A program made the translations under genes and the position numbers. This document shows, piece by piece, positions 33,053-44,430 of a stretch of DNA of 64,000 nucleotides. This DNA comes from Chromera velia. Taxonomy: Eukaryota > Sar > Chromeraceae. The DNA is taken from the NCBI GenBank assembly GCA_018398765.1, contig JAHBMJ010005790.1:83795-147794 (forward strand), given 5' to 3'. Position 1 is the first letter of the stretch; each line of letters begins with the position of its first letter. The notes under the pieces were generated by a model that worked only from the letters and a program-made list of their open reading frames with translations, was not told the origin of the DNA and did no database searches.

Positions 33053-35420
33053 CTGTCAATCTATCAATGAATTGGTCGGTCCTTCGCAGAACTTCTCGTG
33101 CATGCACGGCGTCGTCTCTTTTACGAACAAACAACAGTGCAAAGCTTCGGTCCTCTGCCACGATTCTTCGACCGCTTCTTGGCATACAAAACTGCAGTCG
33201 GATTGCGAGGAATCATCAAGTACACAGTGACCTCGGACAAAAGTTATTGAAAGACAACTTATATAGACAAGACGAATCATTGAAAGCATGCATGCATGAT
33301 TGGAACTTGCAAGGAAGAAAAATTTAAGCCAAATTCATCGGCCATGCAGTTAAATTCCCATGCAAGCAGGCGCGCGTTTTGCGCGCCGGATCTTTACCCC
33401 AATAGGGTCCGCGGGGGATCGGGGGGCAATTAAACTACCTACCATCTTTTGAGGCGCTTTATGCAAGCTGATTTATATAATCTGCTGCGTTTGGTCTCAT
33501 GCACACACAAAGCTCACAGCAATTCGATCGCAATTAATACACAGGCACAATACGCATGCAGAGCTCAGCATCCGGGATCAATGTCATGCATGAAAGCGTG
33601 ACCGTTCGATCGTGCCTATGCAGATCGCTGAGAACAACATGCTCCAGGATGTCATTTTTAACGCTTTGGAGACCGCTGGCAGCGTCTTTGTCAGTCTGGA
33701 GATATTTCAAAGTGTTTTTGTATGCATGCATTATCTAGACTGTGCTGTACGTGTGTGCGTGTCTTCAAATGCGGAAGCACCACATCTGTTGAACTCCCGA
33801 AATGATGTGTTTCGTTTGTCGCTCCCTGCACGTGCAAATCTGCGTGGATCTCTCGAGACCTGTCCATAGTCTTAAAGTTTGGTACACAATATATATCCGA
33901 ATATGCATGTGCCAGTGCTCAGTCAGAAGAACCGGTCCACCACCTCTAGCTTTGAAGTCAATGATCCCATGCAGGGCTACGGTCAGGTCGACGATCCTGC
34001 GCGACATGCACTTGCATAATATATTTCTCATCACATCCTTCAGCACGTGATACAACCGGATACAACTCTTTTGCTGCACGGGGGTGCCGCCTTGGGCATT
34101 CATGGAGTCATGTCCCTGCATGCATGCTCTGTGCAACTCGATCGATCATGCAGGTCGCAGCAAATGCCGCCCTGGAAAGCTTCGTCGCCCCACAGCTTGA
34201 GAGCACGGGCAACTTTCAAGCGGTGAACAACCCCCTCCTCAGCGTCCTCTGCGTGAGCATAATTCCTCCCATCAATGTCACCACCGGCGTTGTCAATGTC
34301 AGTTTTCATGTATGTATACACGCACAATGTCATGCAAGCACATTGCTTTTCCTCTGTTGACATGATTCGACACAGAGTCTGTGCGCCAGCAGTCATGCAC
34401 CCTGAAGCCTGTTGAGATGATCGGACGCTCTGCATGCGAATGCAATGTATGCACGCTTTCATACGCATCATGAAAAACGTTCCCCCGATGCATAGATCCC
34501 TTCATACAACCGTCTCGTTCCATGGTTTCTTTCATTTACACGCACCGTTGACATACGTCCGAATAAATAAATGACTGAATGGATACGTAAGCACAGAGAC
34601 AATTAACTCGGCACAAAGAATTAAAGTTTCACCATGCACCGACGCGGCAGACGCGACCGCTCCTGTCTCCTGCAGATGCATCATGCAGGCGCAAGACAGC
34701 AAATGCAGTACTAATCGATCGAGTGCTTTGAAACTACGTCTACTCATTTGGATGCATTTATCGCATATGTCCGTATTATACCTACATTGAGGCAAGAGGA
34801 ATACATTCATGAAGAAAGCAAACGCACCAATGAGTGGTGGACTTGACGTTTGATTGATTGTGCACGTGCAGGTCTTCAGCAATACACTTACTGCAACAAG
34901 TGAGATGGTCGGTCTGTGGGGGCATGGTTTCATTCTGGCCGGGGAGGATTGAAAAGAATGGGAAGGTAACTGAAGTCACCCCGGCCCCTGACTTGATCCT
35001 CCTTCTTCCTCAGCAGCTTCAAAGTCAGCAGCTCAATCGGGCCGTGTTGACGCCCATCTTCGTGAGTCAGTATGTCTACACTGTCAGTATTGACGCCTGC
35101 ACTGTCAGTATGCATTTCATGGATTAACACGTCAATGAAGATCGACATCAAGCTTGAGTTCATGCGTGGGAATTCACCTCTGCATGTGTTGATCTCCCGC
35201 TGGTCGCCTGCCGGAACTGGTCAACATCGCCATGACGACTTGCCCCCCTTGAGCAAGCTCTTGTCTTCTGGGTCCTTGCGTCTTCGATCGCTCCTTCTCG
35301 CTGCTGCTGCTGCTGCTGCTGCTGCAATGCATTGGAGGGAATCCTCTCCGCATTGCCATGCAGAAGTCCGAACGACGAAGGCTGCCCGCTGTACAGAACT
35401 TCCTCCTTACGCGCCATCAT
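33053..35420 (-). CDS. Minus-strand exons upstream of the kinase, same or separate gene
   Basis: ATG 35420 opens an 81-codon exon (35178-35420; MMARKEEVLYSGQ, a run of seven glutamines, then a basic tail) ending at a GTGAAT donor. Further supported minus exons are 34993-35096 (VNTDSVDILTHEDGRQHG, ELLTLKLLRKKEDQ), 34892-34934 (NETMPPQTDHLTC) and 33053-33191 (PRSGRRIVAEDRSFALLFVR, DDAVHAREVLRRTDQFIDRL). Segments at about 34130-34260 (EEGVVHRLKVARALKLWGDE) and 33900-34070 are likely but their borders are unclear. The same strand, close spacing and an acceptor in front of the kinase G-loop exon suggest these encode an N-terminal extension of the kinase. They could instead be a separate small gene. 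Some of these stretches are also open on the + strand with splice-like borders, which lowers confidence. Confidence 0.45.
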
Positions 35421-36260
35421 TCAATTGAGTTTCCCACGCCCCACCCAATGGGATGCATTCGGATGTGTCCTCACGCGCCTGAACTTTTCTGACTCATGAT
35501 GCAGTTCCTTCCGGTTACTTCCCAAATCACAGCAGAATCTGATCACGTCCGGAAAGAACGCCAATCAGAGATCGACACTGCCTTCCATGTCCTCATTTTC
35601 ATGACGATCGTGTTATTCATGAAATTCAATGCGGAGACTGTGTATGCTGTTTGCTACATCTGCTTCATAGATGTGCAGACTGTAGGCATCACAGTACAAC
35701 TGACTCGTGATTGTGAATTGAAGATCAAAAGGGGGAACAGCAAATTAGAGGTCCATATAAAAGCTATAACCACTCTCAGTTTAGACGTCAAACTCTTTAT
35801 GGTTTACGAGAAATCGACCTCCAAAGTTTAACCAAAATTAGTAATTTAGCTTAAATAACTTTCCAAAATACTTTAGTTTATTATTCTAAATTACTTTAAA
35901 TTACTCTAATTAAATTGGTTTAAATTAGTACTTTAAATTACTAAGCTAAATTACTCTAAATTACTTTAAATTACCGAACTAAATTATAGTTAAAATTACT
36001 CAAACTTGCAGGGAAGAAAATATTCAAGTCCGCCGTAGTCCAGTTTCAAATGCAAATTTAAATATGAACCCCCTAGACCGCCGTCCTCTCTTCCCAAGCT
36101 CAAGAGAAGAAAACGAAGCACGCAGAGGCATATAGGGATAGAGGATACGACTTCATCCCACTAGTGAGCCTAGTTAATGGCACACTCCACAAGGAAGCCA
36201 ACATATTCGATCCTGTGCAGGCTGCATGACTGGACTGTTAAGTCAGAAGTGGGGGCAAGA

Positions 36261-36494
36261 CTAAGCGTATCACAGTAAAAGAAAAAAAAAAGTAAACCAG
36301 AATTGGCTTAAATTATTATTTATTATTTTTTTTTTTTGTATAACATCTAAGCAACACTTGTGCAACACCAAAACAATACTTATGCAACACTTGAACAACA
36401 GTTGTTTGTTATCTAACATCGTCAGGCAAAAAAAACAAAAAAATTAAGCGAGAACGGGCTTAAATTATTTTTTTTTTCTTTGTGATACGCTTAG
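36261..36494. mobile_element. MITE-like element with poly(A)/poly(T) arms (copy 2)
   Basis: The ends are CTAAGCGTATCACA and its inverted complement (TGTGATACGCTTAG), followed inward by A-rich and T-rich runs. The core (GCAACACTTGTGCAACA, then TTGAACAACAGTTGTTTG) closely matches the core of the element at 23416-23654, although the terminal repeats differ. It is non-coding. Confidence 0.7.
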
Positions 36495-36604
36495 GGGTAA
36501 AGGTATGGGAAAGTGTACGCTAAAGTGTACGTGTAGACGAATCAGAGCACGGCTATAAGTCGCTTACCTACGGGCAGCAAGTACATGCATCAGGGACCAG
36601 GAAT

Positions 36605-37075
36605 AGGAAATAGGTTATTAACCGAACCGAATTGACTTGGCCGTCAAAAAGCGTTTCAGTTCGGTTAAACTATCGGTTATATAACCTTTTTATGTCTAGA
36701 GGTCGTTTTCTCACTAAATTTAAAACTTTCCACCATAAAAACGTGATTTTTACAGGTATGACATATGGAAAACGAATGAAAGACGACCAAAACATAATGA
36801 AAAAACATTTTTAATTCATATAACCACTTGTTTCATTACGTTTATACTCCACATACTAAGAAAAACGTAATTTTTTATATCTTTTCAGTTGTTATAACTA
36901 AGTTTTGCAACCATTGTATTATGTTTTCAGTATTTTTTTGCTTGTTTGAAGTTGTTTCTACCTATAATATCGTTTTTATTAGCTCTTACCGGTTAACCTG
37001 GTTAACCACCGGTTATGACCGGTTATCATAACTGGAGGGCTGATAACCTAGTATAACCTAACCTCATAACCTACT
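36605..37075. mobile_element. Possible non-autonomous DNA element rich in GGTTA/TAACC
   Basis: The left end reads TAGGTTATTAACCGAACC and the right end carries repeated ATAACCTA, so the two ends are roughly inverted. Internal palindromes such as GGTTAACC and ACCGGTTATGACCGGT occur at both sides. No ORF of note. Terminal limits and target duplication are not clear. Confidence 0.4.
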
Positions 37076-37173
37076 TTTTTCCCTACCCTGTCAGGGGCAC
37101 GCGGGGCCATTCAGGCGAAGGGGGAGAGATGGCCCTCAGATGGGGGGAATCCCGAGGGATTCAACAGTGCACT

Positions 37174-37480
37174 AGCAGAACGTGCAAGCGGGCCGGCACC
37201 GGCCAACCGGTCCCGCCGCACAGCGCGCCTCCAGAGAGCCATGACCGAGCACGTACGCATCTTGCAGATCAATGCATGCAGAATTAATTGCATGTACGTA
37301 AATGCATGTAAACAGTAATTCGGCAATACAGAATGATGGAGTCAGATAAGTCAGAGACTTGATTGATGGTTGGAAGTGAAGTAGCCTTACTTCACACACC
37401 TTCTGATAACGAACACGTATAAGTGCTGTGTGCGCTCACGGGCAAAGGCGCCCCTAGACAAGCAGTGTCTAGCTCTTTCT
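37174..37480 (+). repeat. 5' LTR
   Basis: It is identical to 42991-43297 except for C/T differences near 37323 and 37412. It begins AGCAGAACGTGC and ends TCTAGCTCTTTCT, without the usual TG...CA ends. It contains a GGGCCGGCACCGGCC hairpin and several TGCATGTA-type motifs. The sequence right after it (GGTAACAACCCAGC) is the expected primer-binding position. Confidence 0.9.
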
Positions 37481-37500
37481 GGTAACAACCCAGCGAGAGA

Positions 37501-38700
37501 ATGAGTGAGTCGGGATCGACGTTTCCGGTTCTACAGAATGATCAGGTCTTCAAGCCCTGGTGGGATCAGTGCGTATCGAAAACAGAAGGGGCAGAAAAGC
37601 TCTTCGGTGCCTCTGATGAGAATATCGCACAATGGCAGGCAAGCAGAATCTACTCGGCAGCTCATAAGCATCCAATTGTTGGAAAGTCCATCCAACATCT
37701 TTTCGATCAAAAGAATGACTCCCATGACACGACATTCCGACATGCTGGCACCCTGAAGATAGATTGGGTCAAGTACAGGGATGCCCTTTTAGACAAAATC
37801 AAACAGCTCCTTGAAGAAACTGCGAAGGCCAAATCCAAAAAGAATGCGCGTGAATGGCGCATGCTTGCGGATAACGGCCGAGATTTCGCATCGTTTCAAC
37901 TTCTTGTTCTTCGAGGTACTGGAGAAGGAGATGAAAGACTCAAAGGGAGAGAAGGACGTGCCTGATTCCCTGAGAGGGGAAGCTGTGTTTGCCTGTTTCC
38001 CTGCCTACAACCAGAGGATGTTGGGGACAGATTGGGATGAAGATGATCTGTCCGACTACGGGAAATTGATTGCGGAGGCAAAGAAGCTTGCAGCCAAGAC
38101 CCAAACCAACATCATCACGGAACCAGCAGGAGGTCCGCCTGCCTGGCAGACCGCCACCACCAACAATATCACTCAGACGAAGAAAGCCGCAGTCGTCAAG
38201 CAGGAGGCTGCCTTTGTCGGTGGCGCTGGGTTCCCTCCGAGGGGGAGGAATAGAGGCAGAGGGCGGGGAAGAGGCAGTTCAGGGGCAGGTCGAGGAGGAG
38301 GTCATGGAGGGCAAGAGAGAGGCCAAGAAATGAACCCAAACGATTGCCCAAAGTGTGGCAGGGCAGGGGGGCATGACCCAGAATGGCTTGAGAAGAATGA
38401 TTGTCCGGGGAAGACACACACGTGCGAGATCTGTGGGAAATACGGACACAGGCCACGCGTGTGCACGAAGAAAGGGGACACTGCAAACACCCCTCTAGCA
38501 TCCACATCCAACTCCAGAGGCAGAGGAGGCCCCCATTCACAGAGGGGACGTGGAGGGATGCAAGCTGCTCGAGGTAGTGGCCCCAGACGATTCGATGGCA
38601 AGGCAGCCTACTACGCTCAACATGAGAAGAATGATCAAGGGTGCACACCTGACCAATATGAGGTCAGCAGACTTGCGAGACATCGTTCCCAGTCTGGAAA
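37501..38700 (+). pseudogene. copia gag with zinc knuckle, frameshifted
   Basis: ATG 37501 opens a capsid-like frame (MSESGSTFPVLQNDQVFKPW) that ends at 37965. The same protein continues in another frame from about 37900 (FFEVLEKEMKDSKGEKDV), so a one-base shift or a programmed frameshift lies near 37895-37910. Downstream is an Arg/Gly-rich stretch and two Cys/His clusters. The second, CEICGKYGHRPRVC, is a canonical CX2CX4HX4C zinc knuckle; the first (CPKCGRAGGHD) is atypical. Gag would form the particle and bind RNA. The 3' border towards protease is obscured by an intron-like segment (about 38700-38806). Confidence 0.75.
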
Positions 38701-38806
38701 AGGTTCTCAGAAGGCAGGCCACCTTCTTGAGTGTTTTCGAAATAATATGTGCATATCTGTGCTTCCTTACTTATCTCCCTTCTCTCTGTCTCTCTGGCAT
38801 TGGCAG

Positions 38807-40765
38807 GGTGCGGAGGGAGGAATTCGACAGACATCACACACGACATTCCGGATGAGGGATGGTGCGCCCCAACCATTCTTTGTCGATGTGAAGGAGCACC
38901 ACGCCTGCATGGTGGACTCCACTGGAGACGACGCGGGACCCCCAGACAAGTCAGTATCGGTCAGTCAACACAGACCTGCTGCACGCCGTCGGATGCACAT
39001 CGACTCATGCACCACGGCACCCATAAGATGGGAGAGAGAGCTGGGAGGAATGGTTGTCTGGAGTAGGCCGTCTGACATGTCTTTTGGGCTTGCGCACAAG
39101 AAGGCAGAAAAGAAGATCCGAATCTCCCGTCTCGCATGCATCGCACAGAAATGCAAAGTCAGAGGGGTAGGCTGGCAAGTCCTTTTTGTCATGGTCTATC
39201 TGACGCACGACCCAGTGCCATATCTGATGAGACAGGATGATGCTGAGGGGGAGACGATTTTGCGAAAAGAGGGGAAGGAATCATATGTGGTCGTGAGGGA
39301 CGCCAGAGGGTTCTTAGCGGAGATCCTCGTTGACAATCCAAGGGGAGACGGCCGCACAACAAACCTTCCGTTCACAGACGTCATTGTTCCCCGTACTGAC
39401 GAAGTAACAGCAGCAATGAGAGACGAGGGGAGCGTGTAGGCTGTGGGGTTGCGCACCATTGGGTTCGAGGAACTGAGGGCAGAACACAGGAGATTCGGGC
39501 ACATGGGCAGAGACAAGCTAGAGCCCACACTGGCCTGCAGGGGGATGCAGGCAAGGAGTGAAGACTGGAAGAGGCTTGAGACAGAGTGCCGACTGTGTCC
39601 CCTCAAAAACGCAACCATCCCCACTCTAGCTCCAGTACCCACCCGACATGAGGATGCGGGTAGGCCCTTCAACATCATGCAGATTGATCACTGGTTTCCC
39701 AATGATGATGAGGTGGCAGGGCCTCACAAATGCTGCATGCGGGTGATTGATGAGTGGGGGGGACTTGACCTTGACTACCCCCTCAGGTCACGAAACCAGT
39801 CCGTCGAGGGGTTCAAAGAGCATATCGACTTTGTTGAGTCGTTTGGGGGAGTACAATTCCAAAAGGAAGGGCCGAAGGCAGTAGCAGCACGCATCCGTTG
39901 CGACGATGCACCTGAATTCCGAGGGGGGGAGTTTGGAGCGTTTGCAGAGCGAAGGGGAATGAGATTCTTGGACCATCCGTCTGGAATCAAAGGAGCTCTG
40001 GGTTTTGTAGAGGGGAAAAACAGGCATGCAAGAGCAGAGCTTGGTGCCTTCCGGGCTGAATGGAAGCGCCGGTTTGGTTCATGCCCTAAATCCCTCTGGG
40101 GTCATATGGCCAGAGGGATCAGCATCACTAGAGCCAAGACATACAGCAAGGTGCTTCGCACCTCCCAATGGAAGAAAACCTTCGGCTCTGACCCTCCCTA
40201 CCATTTTCTCTGCGGAGATGTGGGTGTGTTGCGAACTGCAGAGAGTGGAATCGAACTTCCAGGCAGCGAGGTTGTGTGGCTCTATGAGAAAAACAAAAAC
40301 CTTGCTGTCGTGACTCGAAAGCAACCAAACCGTGACGTGTGGGACATCATTCACACGCATCCCCACTACGTCAAGCCAGTGAAGAGGGGTATTGTGGCAT
40401 GTTGGGGGGGGCCTGAATGGGTCCCCGAGAGCAACGAATCGCAACAGCAGCAGCCCTACGCCATTCCCCCTTCTTCTGAAGAGTCCTCCCGGAATGATTT
40501 CCTTCCCGCCCCCCCTGTCCAAGGAGAGGCATCCAATGAGGGGGTGCATGGTCACGCCTCCGGTGGGGGGGTGCAGCAAGCCGATGGACAGGCAGCAGTC
40601 CCAGAGCAGCATGGGGCTGATGTGCCACCAGCTTCACAGGAATGCTACACAGGCATCCTTGTGCAGGGAAGGAACAACCAGCTGGTCCCCATGGCCATGA
40701 CTGGAAAGGCATTCAAACGGACCGTCCCCGTCTCCTCACTGTCAAAGCAGCCCGATGGCACCTAG
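38807..40765 (+). pseudogene. copia protease and integrase region, interrupted by TAG
   Basis: From 38807 the frame carries a possible protease core (HIDSCTT, where DSGAT would be usual) and continues to TAG 39437-39439. In the same frame the integrase part follows: a GAG-pre-integrase zinc motif (HRRFGHM then CRLC) and the DDE core with MQIDHW, RCDDAPEF and FVEGKNRHA supplying D, D and E. It ends at a stop at 40763-40765 after a Pro/Gln-rich tail. The TAG is either an inactivating mutation or a readthrough site; its context is GTG TAG GCT. All catalytic integrase residues are present. Confidence 0.8.
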
Positions 40766-40886
40766 AATTTTTCTGGCATCTCCTCGAATGTGTGCAAAGC
40801 AGATGTGCTGCGTTATTTTGAGATTGTAGGGGGTCGCATTCCTTCTGCAATCGAAGCACAGATCTCACCCCCTCCCCCATTGCAGG

Positions 40887-42920
40887 CGGGGGGTGTCTGA
40901 ACAATCAAGCATCTGCTCAGGGAGAGGGAGATGGAGATAGAGAGGGAAGGGACGAGTCACCTGATGGGAGAGACCACGAACCGAAACACAGTGATGATGA
41001 GGATTCTCTCTTCGGAGAGAACTTCCTCGCACCCGATGCCCTGACAGGAGGGCAGTTGGGTGGAAACAACAAACACGCACAGGGGGGGGGGCCTCCAGGG
41101 GCAGACCTTGGAGATGAGCCTCCTGCAGACAACGTCTTCTTCCTTGCTCCTCCGCACGACTGCTTCTACCTAGGACTGGACCCCGAGCATCCTCTCACAG
41201 TCCCTGACGACTTCAAGCAGGGATCCACGCAAACCCCTGCGCTCCCGGAAGAGGTCGAGAGGGGAGACTTCGATGAGGCATGCAGAGACGAGTGGCTGAA
41301 AAACATTGTAGGTAAGGGGGTTCTGGGTAGGGTGGTCGACAGAAAGGAAGTGGACTCTGTCATGCGCATGGGTTGGAGACTTACTTGGAAAGAGAAAGAA
41401 ACCAAGCAGGCAGAGAAAGAAAAGGAAGAGAACAGGCAGAAGGAAGGGAAGGCAGGAATTGATCGGCAGTCAGGACGACAGGCAGACGGTTCTCAGGGAG
41501 ACAGAGAGGCGCAACAGCCTCGCAAGTACAAGGGCAGGAAAGGAAGGTCTGGGCAATTCTTATGTTCTGCATTTTCTCTTTAACTTTCTGTCTCTCTCAT
41601 TTTGCGGGGGACATCTCTGGAGCGTTCCTCACTGCCCCTGACAAGAACGAGAAGAGAGCCGCAGTCATCATTCCCGATTGGGTGCCGCACATTCCAGCCA
41701 AGAACTCATATGAAGACATGAACGACAGGGACTACGAGACCCTCAGAAAAGCAGCCCTCGAAATCAAGCCGGGGGAGCTTCGATTGGTGGAAAAAGGACT
41801 CTACGGGATGCCCTGCTCAGGCAATATCTTTGATAAAAGCCTTGTAGGAGTCCAGGGTGAGGCAGGATACGAACGAGTAGAGACCGGGGTGGCAGTCAAA
41901 AGAGGTCAGGCAGGTAAGCCTGCTGTGGGTGTCCAAATCAATTGGATTGATGATGTATTCGGGGCAAGGAGGGGTAGGAAAGAGACCGCAGAAGAAATTG
42001 TATTCCTCAGAAGCAGGTTTGAATGGGGACACCTCTCCGAACTTCCCTCTGATGCCAGCATCAAGTATGCTGGCATGGACTTCTCTTTCTTGAATGAGAC
42101 AGTGGAGGTGTCTCAGAACTCATATAGCAGGGGGGTCAACACAGATGCCCTTTGGAGAACGATCGGAGAAAAGAGAAAGAAGGGGGAAGTGAAAGCCACA
42201 GAACTCGAACCCGGAACCGAAATGGAGAAGGAGGGGGGATTGGAGCCGCTCATGCGGAGTATCAATGGTGTGTTGCATTGGATGGTGCGCACACGACCCT
42301 CCAGACGTGTCTGGGCAGATGAGCTCAGTTGCCACTCCACCCGACCATGCAGGAGAGCTGTTAGAGCAGCAGTCAGGGTCCTAGAAATGCTGAAGGAGAA
42401 GAAAGAGCCGATCCATCTGCGGGCACTGAAACGATTCAAGAGAGTCATGCTAGCTGTGCTAGGTGACAGCTCCTACTTCCGAACGACCTACAGTGGAAGG
42501 TTGGGTTGGCTAATATTCTTGGTTGAAGAAGGATGGACTCCAGAGACAGCAATGCAGGAAGCCAACCCGTGGCAGAACATCATAGCATGGCACACTGAAC
42601 GCCACAACCACAAACATGGGAGTAGCACAGCAGCAGAAGCAACTAGCTTCGAAAGCGTCATCAAGCATCTTCCCCGTTTGAAGACACTCGCAACCCACCT
42701 GTGGGGTCAGGAACCGAAAGTACAATTCTTTACTGATTGTAACCCGTTCTTTGAACAGTTGAGGACGGGCATAGCAGCAGACGGTACCTCACAGGGGATG
42801 CTTGATTTCATCATACAGGAACTCGGACGGACCAGAGGGTCAGTGACTTGGTGCAGGAGAGAGGTCCAGATGGCCAACGCGCTGACTAAGCCGTGTTGGC
42901 CTGGGAAGGAATTTTCATGA
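40887..42920 (+). pseudogene. copia reverse transcriptase and RNase H, internally damaged
   Basis: The frame resumes after an acceptor-like CATTGCAG at 40885 and contains an acidic linker and the start of an RVT_2 domain (DEACRDEWLKNIV, later RKYKGRKG) up to a stop near 41583. The reverse transcriptase continues in another frame with GDISGAFLTA (motif A) and NWIDDVFG (the YVDD equivalent). RNase H follows, with GDSSYF, STAAEA and FTDCNPF giving D, E and D. About 40 residues normally found between the K-x-R-K region and motif A appear to be missing, so this copy is probably not functional on its own. Confidence 0.85.
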
Positions 42921-42990
42921 GCAGAGAAGAACAAATGACAGAACAAGGATGACTGAAGAAAAACATAGATCTTTGCAAGATGAGGGGGTG

Positions 42991-43297
42991 AGCAGAACGT
43001 GCAAGCGGGCCGGCACCGGCCAACCGGTCCCGCCGCACAGCGCGCCTCCAGAGAGCCATGACCGAGCACGTACGCATCTTGCAGATCAATGCATGCAGAA
43101 TTAATTGCATGTACGTAAATGCATGTAAACAGTAATTCGGTAATACAGAATGATGGAGTCAGATAAGTCAGAGACTTGATTGATGGTTGGAAGTGAAGTA
43201 GCCTTACTTCACACACCTTCTGATAACGAATACGTATAAGTGCTGTGTGCGCTCACGGGCAAAGGCGCCCCTAGACAAGCAGTGTCTAGCTCTTTCT
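42991..43297 (+). repeat. 3' LTR
   Basis: It is the partner of 37174-37480 and is preceded by the purine tract GATGAGGGGGTG. It ends TCTAGCTCTTTCT. Confidence 0.9.
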
Positions 43298-43367
43298 TCA
43301 TCCTCATGGACGACTAAACCGTAAAAGACTTATATCGATCAAATAGAACTTAGCGTGTTGCAATGTA

Positions 43368-43798
43368 GTAACCAGATTTGATTTGATTTGATTTGAAGTA
43401 GGGCTTAACCTCAAATCAAATCTTAGGCCTGAGAAGCTTTAGCATGATAAGGCCTATCAAATCCTATCAAATCTATTTCAAATCTGACTCTTTAACCTCA
43501 AATTTTCGAGGTGACTCTTTAGGATGACTCTAAGATAAAAACTTATGTAAGCTCTTAGCTTCAACAATAGCTCATTAATTTTGAGAGTCTTAATTTAGCT
43601 TTTAGTCTAGTTTTTAGTGATTTTCTTGTCAGTAGGGCTTTCTAGGATTTGCTAGTGGTGTCGACTGTGTCATATTCTATAGGTCATGTCATCTTCAGTG
43701 CTGTTGAGAGTGACCTCTAGACTTTAACCTCAAATCTACCTCAAATCTGGTCAGATTTGAGCGTGAAGCTCAAATCAAATCAAATCAAATCTGGTTAC
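43368..43798. mobile_element. mariner-type MITE flanked by TA
   Basis: A 431-bp non-coding element with perfect or nearly perfect inverted ends of about 30 bases, GTAACCAGATTTGATTTGAT and its complement, built on repeated ATTTG units. It is flanked on both sides by TA (43366-43367 and 43799-43800), the Tc1/mariner target duplication. It lies inside an older repeat that is also present, without the insertion, at about 23193-23290. Confidence 0.8.
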
Positions 43799-43799
43799 T

Positions 43800-44430
43800 A
43801 TTGGAATATACTATTAAAGTAACTATTTGAATGTATAATTAGGGGTCTGCATATTGGCAGTCTATTGCGTAGACGGATGGAAGATTAAGAGTGAGGCAGA
43901 CATGCTAGAAATTGATCTTAAATGCAGTTTCCTCCCTGACTCAAGAAGTTTGTCTTTACCTTAGTAAAGTTTTTGTTTTGATCGCTTATAAGACGACAAC
44001 AGTGTTCTAAAATATGATTAAATCACTTTGCACTTACCTAGGCACTTACATAAAATTATAGTTTAGATAGTAGTGGTGTGCATACCAAGAGAATGCAGAA
44101 GCCTCTATACTAGCCTTTATAAAGCGCAGCAATACGCAGTAAAGCGGTCTTGTGTCCAGTCTTCCTTTAGAAAGCGCCAACTAAGGCGCCAACCCAGTCG
44201 GACCCACAGTAAATGCACAACACGATTAACTTATATACTTCCAGACCAATATTAAAATTGAATCATAAATATTTATCTATTACCTAGTCTATTACACTGA
44301 GTGTTGATTAGAGTGATGAGTAAGTTCTTTTTAGGATGTCAAACGCGTAAATTGAAGTGTGTCACTGTGTGTGCAGAGGTGAGGGCCAAATGGAACCAGT
44401 TTTTCGCTCACACCCCTCACTTAGAGCCTC
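43800..44430. other. AT-rich intergenic DNA, no gene seen
   Basis: Stops occur in all frames. 43845-43920 is the right half of the repeat shared with 23210-23290. A 118-codon minus frame at 44432-44788 lies just downstream of the Hsp90 stop; it is more likely 3' UTR than a gene. Confidence 0.5.

Larger units (their letters stand above)
35430..37170. other. AT-rich island upstream of the retrotransposon
   Basis: No gene is seen. 35820-36010 is a degenerate tandem of TAAATTACT-like units. A MITE copy lies at 36261-36494, and an element rich in GGTTAACC-type palindromes at about 36605-37075. Confidence 0.7.
37174..43297 (+). mobile_element. Ty1/copia LTR retrotransposon
   Basis: Two 307-bp long terminal repeats (37174-37480 and 42991-43297) enclose a gag-protease-integrase-reverse transcriptase-RNase H order, which defines the copia superfamily. 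By eye the LTRs differ at only two positions, so insertion was recent. Yet the internal frames are interrupted: a frameshift in gag near 37900, an in-frame TAG at 39437-39439 between protease and integrase, and a frame change near 41580 in the reverse transcriptase. Some gaps look like introns (acceptors TTGGCAG at about 38806 and CATTGCAG at 40885). A purine-rich tract (GATGAGGGGGTG) precedes the 3' LTR. Flanks GCACT and TCATC do not form a target duplication. Confidence 0.9.
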
